64,000 nucleotides of DNA from Procambarus clarkii (GCF_040958095.1 NC_091165.1:30669445-30733444); one strand, 5' to 3'; counted from the first letter of the stretch, positions 39,071 through 52,695 are shown. Notes: generated by a model from the sequence alone, not told the origin. Translations and numbers: made by a program.

Positions 39071-41219
39071 ATGGGAAACATCACATATAGCATGGGAAAC
39101 AGAGCTCAGGGGAAAGACGGCCCAAGATATGATGGATTACATCACGCAGAAGTGCAAGGACGCAGCAAACAAGTTTGTCCCAGTGCAAAAGGAAAACAGA
39201 GAAATGAAGATGAGAAACCCATGGTTTAATCAGAGATGTAGGCTAGCTAAGCAGCAAAGTAAAAGGGCATGGAGAAACTATAGGAATAACAGGACACTGG
39301 AGAGCAGAGAAAGATACCAGAATGCCAGGAATGAACATGTCAGAATGAGAAGAGAGGCAGAAAGACAATACGAAAATGACATCGCAAGCAAGGCAAAGAT
39401 TCAGCCTAAATTGTTGCATAGCCACATTAGGAGAAAAACAACAGTAAAGGAACAGGTTATGAGATTAAGGATAGGGGCGGAAGGATTCACTACAAATGAC
39501 AAGGAAGTGTGTGAGGAATTGAATAAGAAATTCCAGGAAGTCTTCACCTTAGAGCAAGTAGAAATTCCAGAGGTAAGCGAGGGAATAGCTAACCAGGAAC
39601 CACTGGAAGAGTTTGAGATTACCAGTGGGGAAGTAAGGAAGTGTTTACTAGAGTAGGACGTGACGAAGGCTATAGGCCCAGATGGAATCTCCCCTTGGGT
39701 TCTAAAGGAAGGAGCAAGAGAACTGTGCCTACCACTCTCCATAGTGTATAACAAATCACTGGCAACAGGGGAACTGCCAGATATTTGGAAAGCAGCTAAC
39801 GTAGTCCCGATATACAAGAAAGGGGATAGACAGGAGGCACTGAACTACAGGCCAGTGTCCCTAACCTGCATACCATGCAAGCTGATGGAGAAGATTGTGC
39901 GGAAAAAACTAGTGGAGCATCTGGAGCGAAGGAACTTTGTAACACAGCATCAACATGGGTTCAGGGATGGCAGGTCCTGCCTCACAGGGTTACTTGAATT
40001 CTACGACCAGGCAACAAAAATAAGGCAAGAAAGAGAAGGGTGGGCAGACTGCATATTTTTGGATTGTCAGAAAGCCTTTGATACAGTGCCACACAAGAGG
40101 CTAGTGCGAAAGTTGGAGATGCAGGCTGGAGTGAGAGGGAAGGTACTCCGGTGGATAGAGGAGTACCTAAGCAACAGGAGACAACGAGTCTGTGTGAGGG
40201 GTGAGGTCTCAGATTGGCGAGACGTCACAAGTGGAGTCCCGCAGGGGTCAGTCCTTGGACCTATACTGTTTCTGGTATATGTAAATGATCTCCCAGAGGG
40301 TATAGATTCGTTCCTCTCAATGTTTGCCGACGATGCAAAAATTATGAGGAGGATTGAAACAGAGGATGATAGTAGGAGGCTACAAGATGACCTGGATAGA
40401 CTGAGTGAATGGTCCAACAAATGGTTGTTGAAGTTCAACCCGAGTAAATGCAAAGTAATGAAACTAGGCAGTGGAAACAGGAGGCCAGGCACAGGATACA
40501 GAATAGGAGATGAAGTACTTAATGAAACAGACAGAGAGAAAGATCTAGGAGTTGATATCACACCAAACCTGTCTCCTGAAGCCCACATAAAGATAATAAC
40601 GTCTGCGGCATATGCGAGGCTGGCTAACATCAGAACGGCGTTCAGGAACCTGTGTAAGGAATCATTCCGAATCTTGTACACCACATATGTAAGACCAATC
40701 CTGGAGTATGCGGCCCCAGCATGGAGCCCGTACCTTGTCAAGCACAAGACGAAGCTGGAAAAAGTCCAAAGGTATGCTACTAGACTAGTCCCAGAACTAA
40801 GAGACATGAGTTATGAGGAAAGGCTGCGGGAAAGGCACCTTACGACACTGGAAGACAGAAGAGTAAGGGGGGACATGATCACAACCTACAAAATCCTCAG
40901 GGGAATCAACCGGGTAAACAAGAATGAACTATTCAACACTGGTGGGACGCGAACAAGGGGACACAGGTGGAAGCTGAGTACCCAAATGAGCCACAGAGAC
41001 GTTAGAAAGAACTTTTTCAGTGTCAGAGTAGTTAGTAAATGGAATGCATTAGGAAGTGATGTGGTGGAGGCTGACTCCATGCACAGTTTCAAATGTAGAT
41101 ATGATAGAGCCCAATAGGCTCAGGAATCTGTACACCAGTTGATTGACGGTTGAGAGGCGGGACCAGAGAGCCAGAGCTCAACCCCCGCAAGCACAATTAG
41201 GTAAGTACAATTAGGTGAG
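39071..41219 (+). pseudogene. LINE-A copy 3, one internal stop
   Basis: Homology to copy 2 starts at 39086 (AGCATGGGAAACAGAGCTCA). The frame runs from 39087 to an in-frame TAG at 39654-39656, where copy 2 has TTG, and then continues open from 39660 to the normal stop at 41115. It includes the endonuclease-RT linker (RNPWFNQRCRLAKQQ), the complete RT with FADD, and the C-terminus. The endonuclease is truncated away. At the 5' border CATGGGAAAC appears twice (39070-39079 and 39091-39100). Several substitutions (e.g. RGMS to RDMS) show that it is older than copies 1 and 2. Confidence 0.92.
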
Positions 41220-42746
<1,527 letters not shown>

Positions 42747-42759
42747 CTTACATTAAATA

Positions 42760-43740
42760 ATGTGAGTATCCATGACTAGGGATGCATAACACCGTCACCT
42801 CCAAGAAAAAAATGCAATTGATTGAAAATCAATTGCAGTTTTTCTGAAAGTAAGAATATAACATATAAAACTAAAATTTAAAATAAACATCTCATTATTA
42901 TGTTACATCATACATAAAACTCCTAGACAGAGCATATGCAATTACATGTTGCCTACCAGGAATATGTTTAATCTCTACATTAAATTATTGTAGGAATAAT
43001 GACCATCTAAGGATCCTTTGGTTCTTAATTTTCATCATATTGATGAGTACAAGTGGGTTGTGATCTGTGAAAACTAACACTTTATTACCTGGAAGGTAAG
43101 TTTCAAATTTCTTAACAGATAAAAATGAGACCTAGTGCCTCTTTTTCCACTACTGAATAGTTCTTCTGTGCTTTATTATTTTTTGTAGAATAATAGTAAA
43201 CTGGATGTTCAATGTTATCAAGGCCAACTTGTATAAGAACTGCACCGATTCCCAAATCAGACGCATCAATATGCAGGATAAAAGGTCTGTTATATTGAGG
43301 GCTGGCTAGAACAGGTGACGCAGATAGTATTCCCTTTAAATTCTGAAATGAATTTTGACAATCTTGTGTCCACTTACATGTCACTTACTTATGCAACAAT
43401 TGGTTAATGGGGCCGCAACTGTAAAAAAGTTCTTACAATACCGTTTGTAATAAGCACACATTCCAATAACTCTTTGAACTCCCTTTTTATTTGTTAACAC
43501 TGGGTAGTCCACTATTACTTTTATTTTATCTTGCAAAGGAAGTATCGTACCCTGTCCCACTTCATGTCCAAGATAGATTATAGTGCCCTTTGTCCAACTA
43601 CACTTGTTGACATTTACTGTTAAATTGGCACTCTGCAACACTGTAAATAATTTCTTAAGACCTGACAGGAGGTCTGTCCTACACTTACTATACAAGACAA
43701 TATCATCAATTTATGACATCAAGGCATCAAGGTAGATAAT
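42760..43740 (-). pseudogene. GyA Gypsy RT end and RNase H
   Basis: From about 43715 down: DDIVLYSK (RT active-site end, both Asp kept), NLTVNVNKCSWTKGTIIYLG, GVQRVIGMCAYYKRYCKNFF, then RNase H with PFILHIDASDLGIGAVL, YSVVEKEALGL and VFTDHNPLVLIN, and KHIPGRQHVIAYALSR (usual ADALSR). A stop follows soon after; about 100 bp on, TTGGAGGTGACGG-TGTTATG could be a polypurine tract and LTR start. One frameshift near 43385. Nearly identical to 62260-62790 on the plus strand. Its right end abuts the GyA gag in opposite orientation. Confidence 0.85.
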
Positions 43741-44330
43741 CCTCACTCTAAGATATATAAGGATGTCAAATTGCCTAATTTCAACGAGGAAGATTCTGAG
43801 GTTTTCTTATCTCACTTTTCCAAGATTGCAGTCAGTATGGACTGGCCACTAGACCAGTGGGTAGCTATAATACAGAGTCAATTCAGGAGAAAGAGTCAGG
43901 AAGTATTTGCATCTCTTCCTGATGCAAATAATTTTGACTACCAGTTTGTAAAAAACAAAATCTCAAATGCATACCAGCTAAACCCTGAGGCACATCTCGA
44001 CAGAAGTTCAGAAATTTAAAGAGGACACATGAACAAACCATTGTTGATTTCACCAGGTTGAAAACTAATTATTTTGAGAGATGGCTTAAAACACCTAATA
44101 TTACAGAGTTTGCAACTCTTAAAAATCTTTTTATTACAGAAAAAGTTTTATCATGTCTTCCAGATAAATTGTCTTCTTTTATCGCGGAGCAGAAAAGCGC
44201 CACAGATGTTTTGGGGGGTGTCTAAGCTCGCTGATGAGCAAGAATTGTTAACAAGGGAGAAGTTTAAAGACCAATCAAATAGTTATCACAGTAGAGTAAA
44301 CTATAATGCTCACTGAAATACTTATCATAA
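43741..44330 (+). pseudogene. GyA gag (capsid) remnant
   Basis: Plus strand frame includes PNFNEEDSEVFLSHFSKIAV, WPLDQWVAIIQSQFRRKSQE, FVKNKISNAYQLNPEAH, typical of the capsid region of one metazoan Gypsy lineage ('F..ED.E.FF..FEKIA...W P...W'). A frameshift near 44015 is followed by VDFTRLKTNYFERWLKTP-like sequence in another frame and further decay. Structural protein of the retrotransposon particle. The N-terminus is cut by an inverted GyA fragment at about 43740. Confidence 0.8.
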
Positions 44331-44399
44331 CAAACCCAGTACTACTTCTCCAGCTACTCCCATCAACTCTTCTCTTACCAAACTAAACTTGATAAACCA

Positions 44400-44828
44400 T
44401 TGATAGGAATACAAAATGTAGTAATGTCAGGTGTGACCACTGTCAGGTACTGCACTCATTGTAAGAGGAAAAGACATATGATTAATTCTTGTTTTAGTTT
44501 GCACCCTGAATTAAGACCAACTGGTCTCATTATGAGTAAAGGGATGCAATCAAATAATTCCCCATGTATTACAGTCAATCCCAATTGGATGACTGAGTTT
44601 AAATTATATATGTCAACAGGTACCGTACTGTGTAAAGATGGTAGCAGTAAGACTGTTCAATTACTCCGTGATACTGGAGCTTCACAGTCGCTTATTGTTA
44701 ATAAAGTGCTTGCTGATGTTGACACCCGAGATCTTGGTGAGGTTGTACTGCTACGAGGTATTGCAGGTAGTGTGCAACAAGTGTCTTTAATACAAATATA
44801 CCTTGATTCCACTTATACTTCTGGATAG
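44400..44828 (+). pseudogene. GyA zinc knuckle and aspartic protease
   Basis: Single open frame: CTHCKRKRHMINSC (CCHC knuckle, C-X2-C-X4-H-X4-C) and, after a linker, VQLLRDTGASQSLIVNKVL with the protease active site DTGA. It then reads IAGSVQQVSLIQIYLDS to a stop at 44826. The protease matures the polyprotein in known Gypsy elements. Continuation at 44841 is in a neighbouring frame, so an indel lies between. Confidence 0.88.
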
Positions 44829-44840
44829 TATAATGTTGGT

Positions 44841-45428
44841 GTGAGTAAACAGTTGCTCATTCCAGGAGTGGATATTATTCTATGGAAAGATTTTGGGAAC
44901 CGTAAGGATGAAGGGACGAAGTGTCCAATAATGTTGATTAACCCAAATAGTGTACTGGCTCAACCAGATGCAGAAGCTGGCATTATTTACCCTGCATGTG
45001 TTGTGACCAGGTCAATGGGAAAAACGGGTGATAGTAGTCTTGTCCTAACCCAGGTTGATGTTCCCAAGACCAGGACCCCTTCAGTTAAGGAGTGGCAGGT
45101 GGATCTTGAGGATTCCATTATGACTCAGTTGGATGATGAGAGTGAGGCAGTAGCAGAAGCCCCGCCGAGCCTAAACCACAAGGAAGGTAAGGGTAAGGAG
45201 GCTGAACTAATTGAAACTTGGCCGCTTGTCTCCACTGAACCAGTTGTCAAGAGTGAGACTGAAGTAGCTGTGACTCCATTTTATTCTGATCAGTCAGGGT
45301 CAGGAAAGGAGATCAAGTTGCTAGGTACTTGCCCGCTCGCTTCTGAGTCTGAGTCCTTAACCTTGAGTTCTTTACAGAATACTGATCCCAGTTTAATTGA
45401 ATGTAGTTCTGAGCCACTGCTACTGTAG
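44841..45428 (+). pseudogene. GyA protease end and acidic spacer
   Basis: Starts VSKQLLIPGVDIILWKDFGN (end of the protease fold, 'G.D.ILG.D'), then PACVVTRSMGK and a long Glu/Asp/Ser-rich segment with two related GKEAELIETWPL / GKEIKLLGTCPL repeats. It stops at 45426. The spacer leads into the integrase, with no RT between them. Confidence 0.75.
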
Positions 45429-45439
45429 ATGCATTGTAG

Positions 45440-45760
45440 GAAGGGACAGGTTTCTTTTTCAAGGATCGACTTCTGATGAGAAGGTGGAGACCCAAGGGAG
45501 CTCCCTCATCAGATGATTGTGAGACCAGAACCCAACTAGTTGTCCCCAGTGTTTATCGCGAGCAGGTCCTGCAGGCTGCACGTGATGACCCCATGGGAGG
45601 TCACCAAGGTATAAGTAGTATGTACTAAAAAATATGTAAGTATTTTTACTGGCCTAAATTGAAGAGAGATGTGATCAGATATTGTCATAATTGTGTAACA
45701 TGTCAAACTGTGGGAAAACCAAACCAATCTGTGCCAAGAGCACCATTACAACCTATTATA
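45440..45760 (+). pseudogene. GyA integrase, zinc-binding N-terminus
   Basis: Plus strand reads LLMRRWRPKGAPSSDDC, LVVPSVYREQVLQAARDDPM, GGHQG, a stop near 45630, then KRDVIRYCHNCVTCQTVGKP. The H..H..C..C set (GGHQG, CHNCVTC) is the HHCC integrase zinc finger. It is cut by SINE-3 within PLQPII. The frame resumes at 46098 in register. Confidence 0.9.
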
Positions 45761-46097
45761 CACAGAAATCACACTAACGTGATGTATCCAATAAACAAAT
45801 CCACAAGGGCCATGACGAGGATTCGAACCTGCGTCCGGGAGCACCCCAGACACTGCCTTAATCGACTGAGCTACGAGAGGGTTAAAAGAGTTGAAACCAA
45901 AGTTCTACTGAACTTACTGGATCCCGTAGCCTCTCCGAGGCACAAACCTGGCTTTTACAACCCCCCCCCCCCTGCACCCGAGCTATGTCAATAGGCCGTT
46001 CTCCCTCTTCGCCCTTACATCATTACACACGGAAATCATGTCTGGGATGCTCCCGGATGCAGGTTCGAATCCTCGTCACGGCCCTTGTGGATTTGTT
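45761..46097. mobile_element. SINE-3 with head-to-head tRNA-like ends
   Basis: Flanked by a perfect 12-bp duplication, CAACCTATTATA (45749-45760 and 46098-46109). Both ends carry the same tRNA-like segment in opposite orientation: GGATTCGAACCTGC on the left (minus strand head) and GCAGGTTCGAATCC on the right. The inner part (GAGCTATGTCAATAGGCCGT) is inverted relative to the copy at 20883-21180. It lies in the GyA integrase and is younger than it. Confidence 0.88.
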
Positions 46098-46541
46098 CAA
46101 CCTATTATAGTTCCAGAAGAACCTTTCTCTCATGTTGTCATGGATTGTGTAGGTCCTTTATCAAGAACTAAGTCAAGTAATATGTTTATATTCACCATGA
46201 TATGGTTAACTACAAGATTTCCTGAGGCATATGCTTTAAGGAATACTAAGGCTCATAGTCTTGTCAAGTGTCTAGAGCGATTTTTCTTCTTGTTTGTGAT
46301 GCCTCGTGTTATCCAGACTGATAATAGGGGAAACTTTTGTTCCAAAGTTTTCAGAACTTTTTGTGAATCGCATGGGATTCAACACAAGTTTTCTAGTCCG
46401 TATCATTCACAAAGTCAAGGTAGTATTGAGCGCTTTCATCAAACGTTAAAGCAGATGTTGAAGACTACAGGGAAGACTTATCCACGTCATTAGAACGAAA
46501 ATCTTCCTTTTGTTCTTTTCGCAGCTAGAGAGGGGTTACAT
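46098..46541 (+). pseudogene. GyA integrase catalytic core
   Basis: Frame continuing PLQPII: EEPFSHVVMDCVGPL (first Asp), VMPRVIQTDNRGNF (second Asp) and SQSQGSIERFHQTLK (Glu 36 residues after the second Asp), the complete D,D-35-E triad of retroviral-type integrases. It inserts element DNA into the genome. A TAG after TYPRH (46491) is followed by NENLPFVLFAAREGL, so the sequence goes on past the stop to 46541. There a 9.36-kb insertion flanked by ACAT begins. Confidence 0.92.
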
Positions 46542-46986
46542 CCATACTCGAACGCTCGACCCACCTGACGGTCCTGCCGTCCCTCCACTTTTATCAGCTG
46601 CTTCTTGAGCTCTCAGCAACCAACAAATGATGTAACATCCCCAGAAGGCAGCTAAGTACTCAGTGACTCAAATGTGATTGAAACAGTAAACAAGACCAAC
46701 CCATTTTAGCTCATTTCGACCTCACTAGTGTCTCCCTGGAGGAAGCTGAACCTGACGTTCACTGCTACCACATCAACCAGTCTTCCCTATTGTGCCTGCC
46801 TACATTCATCCTGCTACCATGCAGAACAAACCCAAGTGCGATAAGGCCACTATGAAAGATAGCACACCTATCAGGAATAATCCTAGCAACAGGAATAATG
46901 CAGCTGTCCCGCCCTCCGGGGCCACTTGGGGGGGGGGGGGTTACTGACTCTCCCCTTGACAACAATAACAAAACATCTCAGCTGGG
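46542..46986 (+). pseudogene. LINE-D 5' region and start of ORF1
   Basis: Sequence begins right after the ACAT at 46538-46541. An ATG at 46819 opens a frame MQNKPKCDKATMKDSTPIRN that reads to a G run (about 46928-46940), where it goes out of frame. The next block, NNNKTSQLG, joins across a small retroposon to LGEATSVTRAMQQLCN at 47130. This is the probable N-terminus of the LINE-D ORF1, broken by poly(G) length change. 46542-46818 would be 5' UTR. Confidence 0.6.
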
Positions 46987-47123
46987 AATATATTTATTTG
47001 TGATGTGTGTCTATGTATATATTAACACGTTGTACTGAATGGGGTGAGAATAGCTTGAGCTACCTCATCCCTTTGTGTGTATTTTACCTCAATAAACTTA
47101 TTTCAATTTCAATTTCAATTTCA
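46987..47123 (+). mobile_element. 137-bp retroposon with TTTCAA tail
   Basis: Flanked by a perfect 12-bp duplication ATCTCAGCTGGG (46975-46986 and 47124-47135). It contains GAATAGCTTGAGCTACCTCA and an AATAAACTTA signal and ends in about four TTTCAA units. It looks like the extreme 3' end of a LINE or a SINE of another family, inserted into LINE-D ORF1. Confidence 0.88.
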
Positions 47124-47997
47124 ATCTCAGCTGGGTGAAGCGACGTCAGTGACACGGGCCATGCAACAATTATGTAACCGTATCGATCCACTTAACCGAG
47201 CTGCCGCCCCTTGTTCTGACTTCAAGCGCTTTGCTGATAACCCATGGCTCAGGTTATTAGCCCAAATACATGCAGAACAAATGGCAGTAATCCGAGAGCA
47301 GTCGACATTAATCATGAACCTGCAAGGTGACGCTACAGCCATGCTGAGGAATGTCCAAGATCTGTCTACCAGAGTCGACTTCCTCGAACAGGAATTAAGC
47401 TCTCTTAGGAACACCGTTACTAACATTAACCCAACAGAAACCTCTAAGAAGCAGGAAGACATGTTATAAAGGTTTAAAAAACCATCTCAACACCCTACAA
47501 TAGCAACACACTGTTACCCAAGACGAATCAGACCAACATAAACTCCTTGATTATGTCGTTATCTCTTCACGTTTCCCCATCAAACTGACGGAGAAGACTG
47601 TGCTGCCATCGTGATCCAGGAATTGCGGAATAAGATGAGATATACAATCCAAGCAAGTGACATCAAATCAGCTTATAGAGTGGGTATCAAATCATCTGGT
47701 TTAAATAAGAGGAAAATTCGTGTTAAATTCGACAGCTGCTCCCGCAACTCAGACCTTATCAGAGTCGCAGTCTCCAGTAAACCCACTGTTTATGTGAATG
47801 AATGTCTGACTAAGATCAGACAAAAACTCTTATTTAAACTGCGTGGAACCTGCAAAAATTCCCCTGCAATTAAACATTGTTTTGTGCGAGATGGTAAAAT
47901 TATAGCTAGGAAGTCTGACTCTGGCAAAACTTATGTTATAACCACTGAGGCTCACCTCAATTCTTTCCTGAATGACTGTAGCATAACAGCTGAATAA
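47124..47997 (+). pseudogene. LINE-D ORF1 (coiled coil, RNA-binding)
   Basis: Frame 47130-47469 has a probable coiled coil (MAVIREQSTLIMNLQGDATA, STRVDFLEQELSSLRNTVTN). After a frameshift, 47611-47997 gives SAYRVGIKSSGLNKRKIRVK, VYVNECLTKIRQKLLFKLRG and IKHCFVRDGKIIARK, matching the C-terminal half of CR1/Jockey-type ORF1 proteins ('V.EDL....R.L...R.L....I...W..DGKI'). In such LINEs the protein coats element RNA. It is interrupted between 47470 and 47610. Confidence 0.78.
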
Positions 47998-48479
<482 letters not shown>

Positions 48480-48647
48480 ATATTTTCTCTTTTTATCTGT
48501 TTTCATAATTATTTTATATTTTTAGCAGATTTAGTATTTTACTGCTCTGTACTTGCTTTCCTATTGTACCTTGACTCCATTGCAGCCACATGAAGGCTGA
48601 CATTGATCCTGAACAAAATCTACTATCTCAAATTGTCAATAACCAAC

Positions 48648-48870
48648 ACACTGATCACCACCGCTGTAGGCACTGATCACCACCGCTGTAGGCACTGATC
48701 ACCACCGCTGTAGGCACCACACTGATCACCACCGCTGTAGGCACTGATCACCACCGCTGTAGGCACTGATCACCACCGCTGTAGGCACCACACTGATCAC
48801 CACCGCTGTAGGCACCACACTGATCACCACCGCTGTAGGCACTGATCACCACCGCTGTAGGCACTACACA
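48648..48870. repeat. 22/27-bp minisatellite
   Basis: Nine or so copies of CACTGATCACCACCGCTGTA plus GG, some with an inserted CACCA making 27-bp units. It lies between ORF1 and ORF2 of LINE-D. Confidence 0.93.
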
Positions 48871-48919
48871 GCTCACCAGGCAAACAACAAACTCCGAAAT
48901 AATACTTGCTTATCAGTCT

Positions 48920-51727
48920 TCAACTAAAATGCCAGATCACTTGGTAAACATTTTGATGATATAAATGCACTACTCTCAGCACTAGGTACTGAACTATCGT
49001 TCATAATTTTCACAGAAACCTGGCTAAGTAATGACCATACCCAACTATTCAACTTAGCAGGTTATAGAGTCATTCACAACTGTAGACCTAACAAAAAAGG
49101 AGGTGGCACAGCTATGTACTACCAAGATACCTTCATCTGCAACAGTGTCATTAGTGATAGAGATGACTACTGTGAATTTACTTTTGCTCAATTTTCAATT
49201 AAATCCCTTAAATCCTCCTTGACTATTGGAGCCATTTATACATTTCCAAATACTAACATAGCTGCATTCACAGATAACTTGAGGAATCTTATCATAAACT
49301 ACAACCTCAACAAAAATCACATAGTTCTGGTTGGGCACTTCAATATTGACCTAGAGCAACAAAATAGCCCTCACGTCGACTATTTCCTTAACAGTATGAA
49401 TTCCTGTATGCTCATCCCCACAATCACCAGACCCACCCGATTCACTCAAACATCCGCTACTGCCCTGGATCACTTATGGACCAACATAACAGCTCCCCTT
49501 ACATCTGGTACACTGACTCACTCACTGACAGAACAACTGACCACTATCCTACCTTCCTTGTAGCGAACATGGCCATAACACCACCAGTTAACACTAAATA
49601 TTCCTTTACGTTACACAGTGAAGCAGCAATAGGCAATCTCACAAATGCCCTCCTCAATATAAACTGGGAATCTGAATTTAATAATACACAGGATATTAAT
49701 TCCTTAACTATCCTCTTCCTCGCCAAAATTCTAAGCCTTTACAATACTTACTGTCCTCTCCTCACCAAGCAAGTAACTGGCAAAAGGTTAAATAATCCCT
49801 GGCTCACTAATGGCATACTCAATGTAATCGACACGAAACATGAATGTGAAAAACAACTTAGGATTGGCCCAGTTGCAAAGGAAGTAGCTAAGAGGTACTC
49901 ATCAGTGCTTAGCAGTATAATAAGAAGAGCAAAGCGTTCCTATTATGACAATAGATTCAAAGAAGCAAAAGGCAACATAAAAAGCACATGGAGAGCGATC
50001 TCTACCATCCTAGGAGCTAAACAACATTCACATAACAAGATAAAAATCTCCAAGGATGGTTATACACTTGCAACAGATCTTGAAACAGCAACTGAATTTA
50101 ATAGCTTCTTTTCATCGTTTGGTGCTCACCTTGCCCGAAAAATCCCACAGACCGAGACACATGTTACCACACATCTTTCAGGTAACTATCCACACTCTCT
50201 TCTCCTCTGACTGATCAGCCCTACAGAGGTTGTGTCCATCATTCACTCACTAGAATCCAAAGCTGGGAACATTAGTGAAATACCATCCGTGGTACACAGG
50301 AGTGCCTCCCATGCCCTTGCACCACCCATAGCTCTGCTGTTTAATAAATCTCTAGAGTGTCCTACCTCCCCCGACATCCTTAAGAAAGCAAGAGTAACGC
50401 CAGTTCATAAAGGAGGTAACACGGCAGACATAAATAATTACAGACCCATATCAAATCAACCAATATTATAAAAAAAATTGAAAAAATTATTTACAGACAG
50501 CTCTACTCCTATCTCGTAAAATTCAATATACTAAGTCCCTGTCAGTTTGGCTTCCGCTCCCAAAAAGAGTACCAATGATGCAATTGTTAGTCTGCTTGAC
50601 TTAATCTACTCAGCCCTTGACAAAAATGAGTTTCCGATTGGACTCTTCATTGACTTAAGAAAGGTCTTTGATACTGTTAACCATAACTACCTCTAACTTA
50701 AACTCCAACATTATGGAATCCGAGGCCTTGCCCTGAACTATATCCGATCCTATCTAAGTGACAGACACCAATATGTAGCCATCAATGACGTAACCTCTCC
50801 TACTCTACCACTAACCGTAAGGGGGCCACAGGGCAGCATCCTAGGACCCCTCCTGTTTCATATATACATCAATGACCTGCCTAATGTCTCTAACATGCTT
50901 AAACCAATTTTGTTTGCTGATGATACTACTCTCGTCTACTCTGACCCCAACCCATTCATATTAAATAATGTTGTTAATAATGAACTAAAATAAGTCCACT
51001 TATGGATGTCAACCAACAAACTCACACTAAACATAGAAAAGACCTACTACATCTTATTTGGAAGTAAATCAACAAATGCAATTTGTTTCAATAGATAGAC
51101 TTCATTACCAATAAAAATGATGGAAAATTCCTTGGCCTATACCTAGACAAGAGACTCAACTTCAGCACCCATATACAATACATAACTAAAAAGGTCTCTA
51201 AAACAGTTGGTATACTGTTTAAGATCAGATATTATGTACCCTACTCTGCTCTCCTCTCTCTCTATTATGCACTTATCTATCCCAATCTTACTTATGGCAT
51301 CTGTGCTTGGGGTTTAACCTCTGCAAACTTCCTCAAGCCCATCATCACTCAGCAGAAATCTGCTATCAGGATAATAACACACTCTGCTTTCAGACAACAC
51401 ACACCTCCCTGGTTTAAATCCCTAAACATGATAAACATAATTTCACTCCATACATTCTCTTGTTCCAATTGCATTTATAAAACCCATTTTTTAAGTGCAA
51501 ACCCTGTTCTGAAACTCTTCCTGGACAGATGTAATAGAACACATAATCACCACCAGACATAAATATGTCTTTGATATCCCCAGAGTCAAACTAAATCTGT
51601 GTAAACACTCTGTGCAAATAAAGGGACCCAGTCTATGGAACTCACTCCCTAATGAACTGAAAAGCTGTCCAACTTTTGTCTCATTCAAAAATAAAACCAA
51701 AAAGTACCTAATTTCATCTTCATAGTT
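48920..51727 (+). pseudogene. LINE-D ORF2: endonuclease and RT
   Basis: Endonuclease (48930-49560): SFIIFTETWLSNDHTQLF, KKGGGTAMYYQDTF, LVGHFNIDLEQ and ATALDHLWTNI. The usual GDFN reads GHFN, so a catalytic Asp is lost. Linker: NPWLTNGILN, RAKRSYYDNRFKEAKGNIKS. RT from 50215: NNYRPIS, CQFGFRSQK, GLFIDLRKVFDTVNH, GPQGSILGPLLFHIYINDLP and FADD (50913-50924). The C-terminus ends near 51720 (IKGPSLWNSLPNELKSC). A Jockey/CR1-like LINE with an almost complete layout. Many stops and frameshifts (e.g. 49561, 50209, 50470, 50696, 50991) make it inactive. Fragments of the family lie at 196-478 and 8650-9667. Confidence 0.9.
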
Positions 51728-52216
51728 TTTTACTTTTTGCTTTAAAATTACACTGTATCTATTGCTACCCAATCCCCCATTCTTTGTACCTAAGCCATAT
51801 TCTTCACCATTGTAATCTTAGCTCATCTGTTATCAGGGTTGTTGTATTGAGTGTATATTCTACTGCATTACTCCTTGTAATGATCCTCATATTGTGCTTC
51901 AGTGAACCAATGAATAACCCTGAGATGTTTCCTAATATTACCTAGGATTCCTTGTTCATTATTGTGAATTGTTATTACTGTGTATTATTCAAATCTGCTT
52001 TTGTGTTAAAAATTCTTGCAATGTACCTGTAAACAATTTTTTGACAATTTTACTGTAATTATCCTACTTAAAATCATCTGTACTTATAAAGTGAATCTGT
52101 TAAGTACCTGTTAAACACTTTTTATCAATTTTACTTTTAATTCTCTAAAACTATCTGTTAGTTTAAGGACTAGAACTTAAACTCTATGTTCTCTCTTAAC
52201 CCCCAATGTACCTTGT

Positions 52217-52220
<4 letters not shown>
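51728..52220 (+). mobile_element. LINE-D 3' UTR
   Basis: T/A-rich non-coding sequence following the LINE-D stop; part of it matches the left end of the 8650-9667 fragment (TAGATACAG..TGTAATTTTAAAG in reverse). It ends CCTTGTTGTG and runs into (TA)n, which looks like the element's tail. Confidence 0.7.
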
Positions 52221-52250
<30 letters not shown>

Positions 52251-52254
<4 letters not shown>

Positions 52255-52637
52255 GTACCTAGTAGCCAGAACGCACTTCTCAGCCTACTATGCAAGGCCT
52301 GATTTGCCTAATAAGCCAAGTTTTCCTAAATTAATATATTTTCTCAAATTTTTTTCTTATGAAATGATAAAGCTACCTATTTCATTATGTATGAGGTCAA
52401 TTTTATTTTATTGGAGTTAAAATTAACGTAGATATATGACCGAACCTAACCAACCCTACCTAACCTAACCTAACCTATCTTTATAGATTAGGTTAGGTTA
52501 GGTAGCTGAAAAAGTTAGGTTAGGTTAGGTTAGGTAGGTTAGGTAGTCGAAAAAATATTAATTCATGAAAACTTGGCTTATTAGGCAAATCAGGCCTTGC
52601 ATAGTAGGCTGAGAAGTGCGTTCTGGCTATTAGGTAC

Positions 52638-52641
<4 letters not shown>
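52251..52641 (+). mobile_element. TTAGG-bearing palindromic MITE, copy 1
   Basis: 391 bp flanked by TA repeats. Terminal inverted repeats of about 75 bp start TGTCGTACCTAGTAGCCAG and end with the reverse complement. Inside, CCTAACCTAACCTAACC meets TTAGGTTAGGTTAGG in inverted orientation, so most of the element can fold on itself. No coding capacity. TA flanks fit a Tc1/mariner-type target, but in a TA tract this cannot be proven. Confidence 0.92.

Positions 52642-52691
<50 letters not shown>

Positions 52692-52695
<4 letters not shown>

Noticed and set aside
46486-46541. Natural C-terminal end of the GyA integrase at the TAG (46491)
   Set aside because: Integrase-like residues continue beyond the stop and resume at 55903, so the stop is a lesion.
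52443-52545. Telomere or chromosome end
   Set aside because: TTAGG runs are short, inverted and confined to MITE interiors; they are interstitial.
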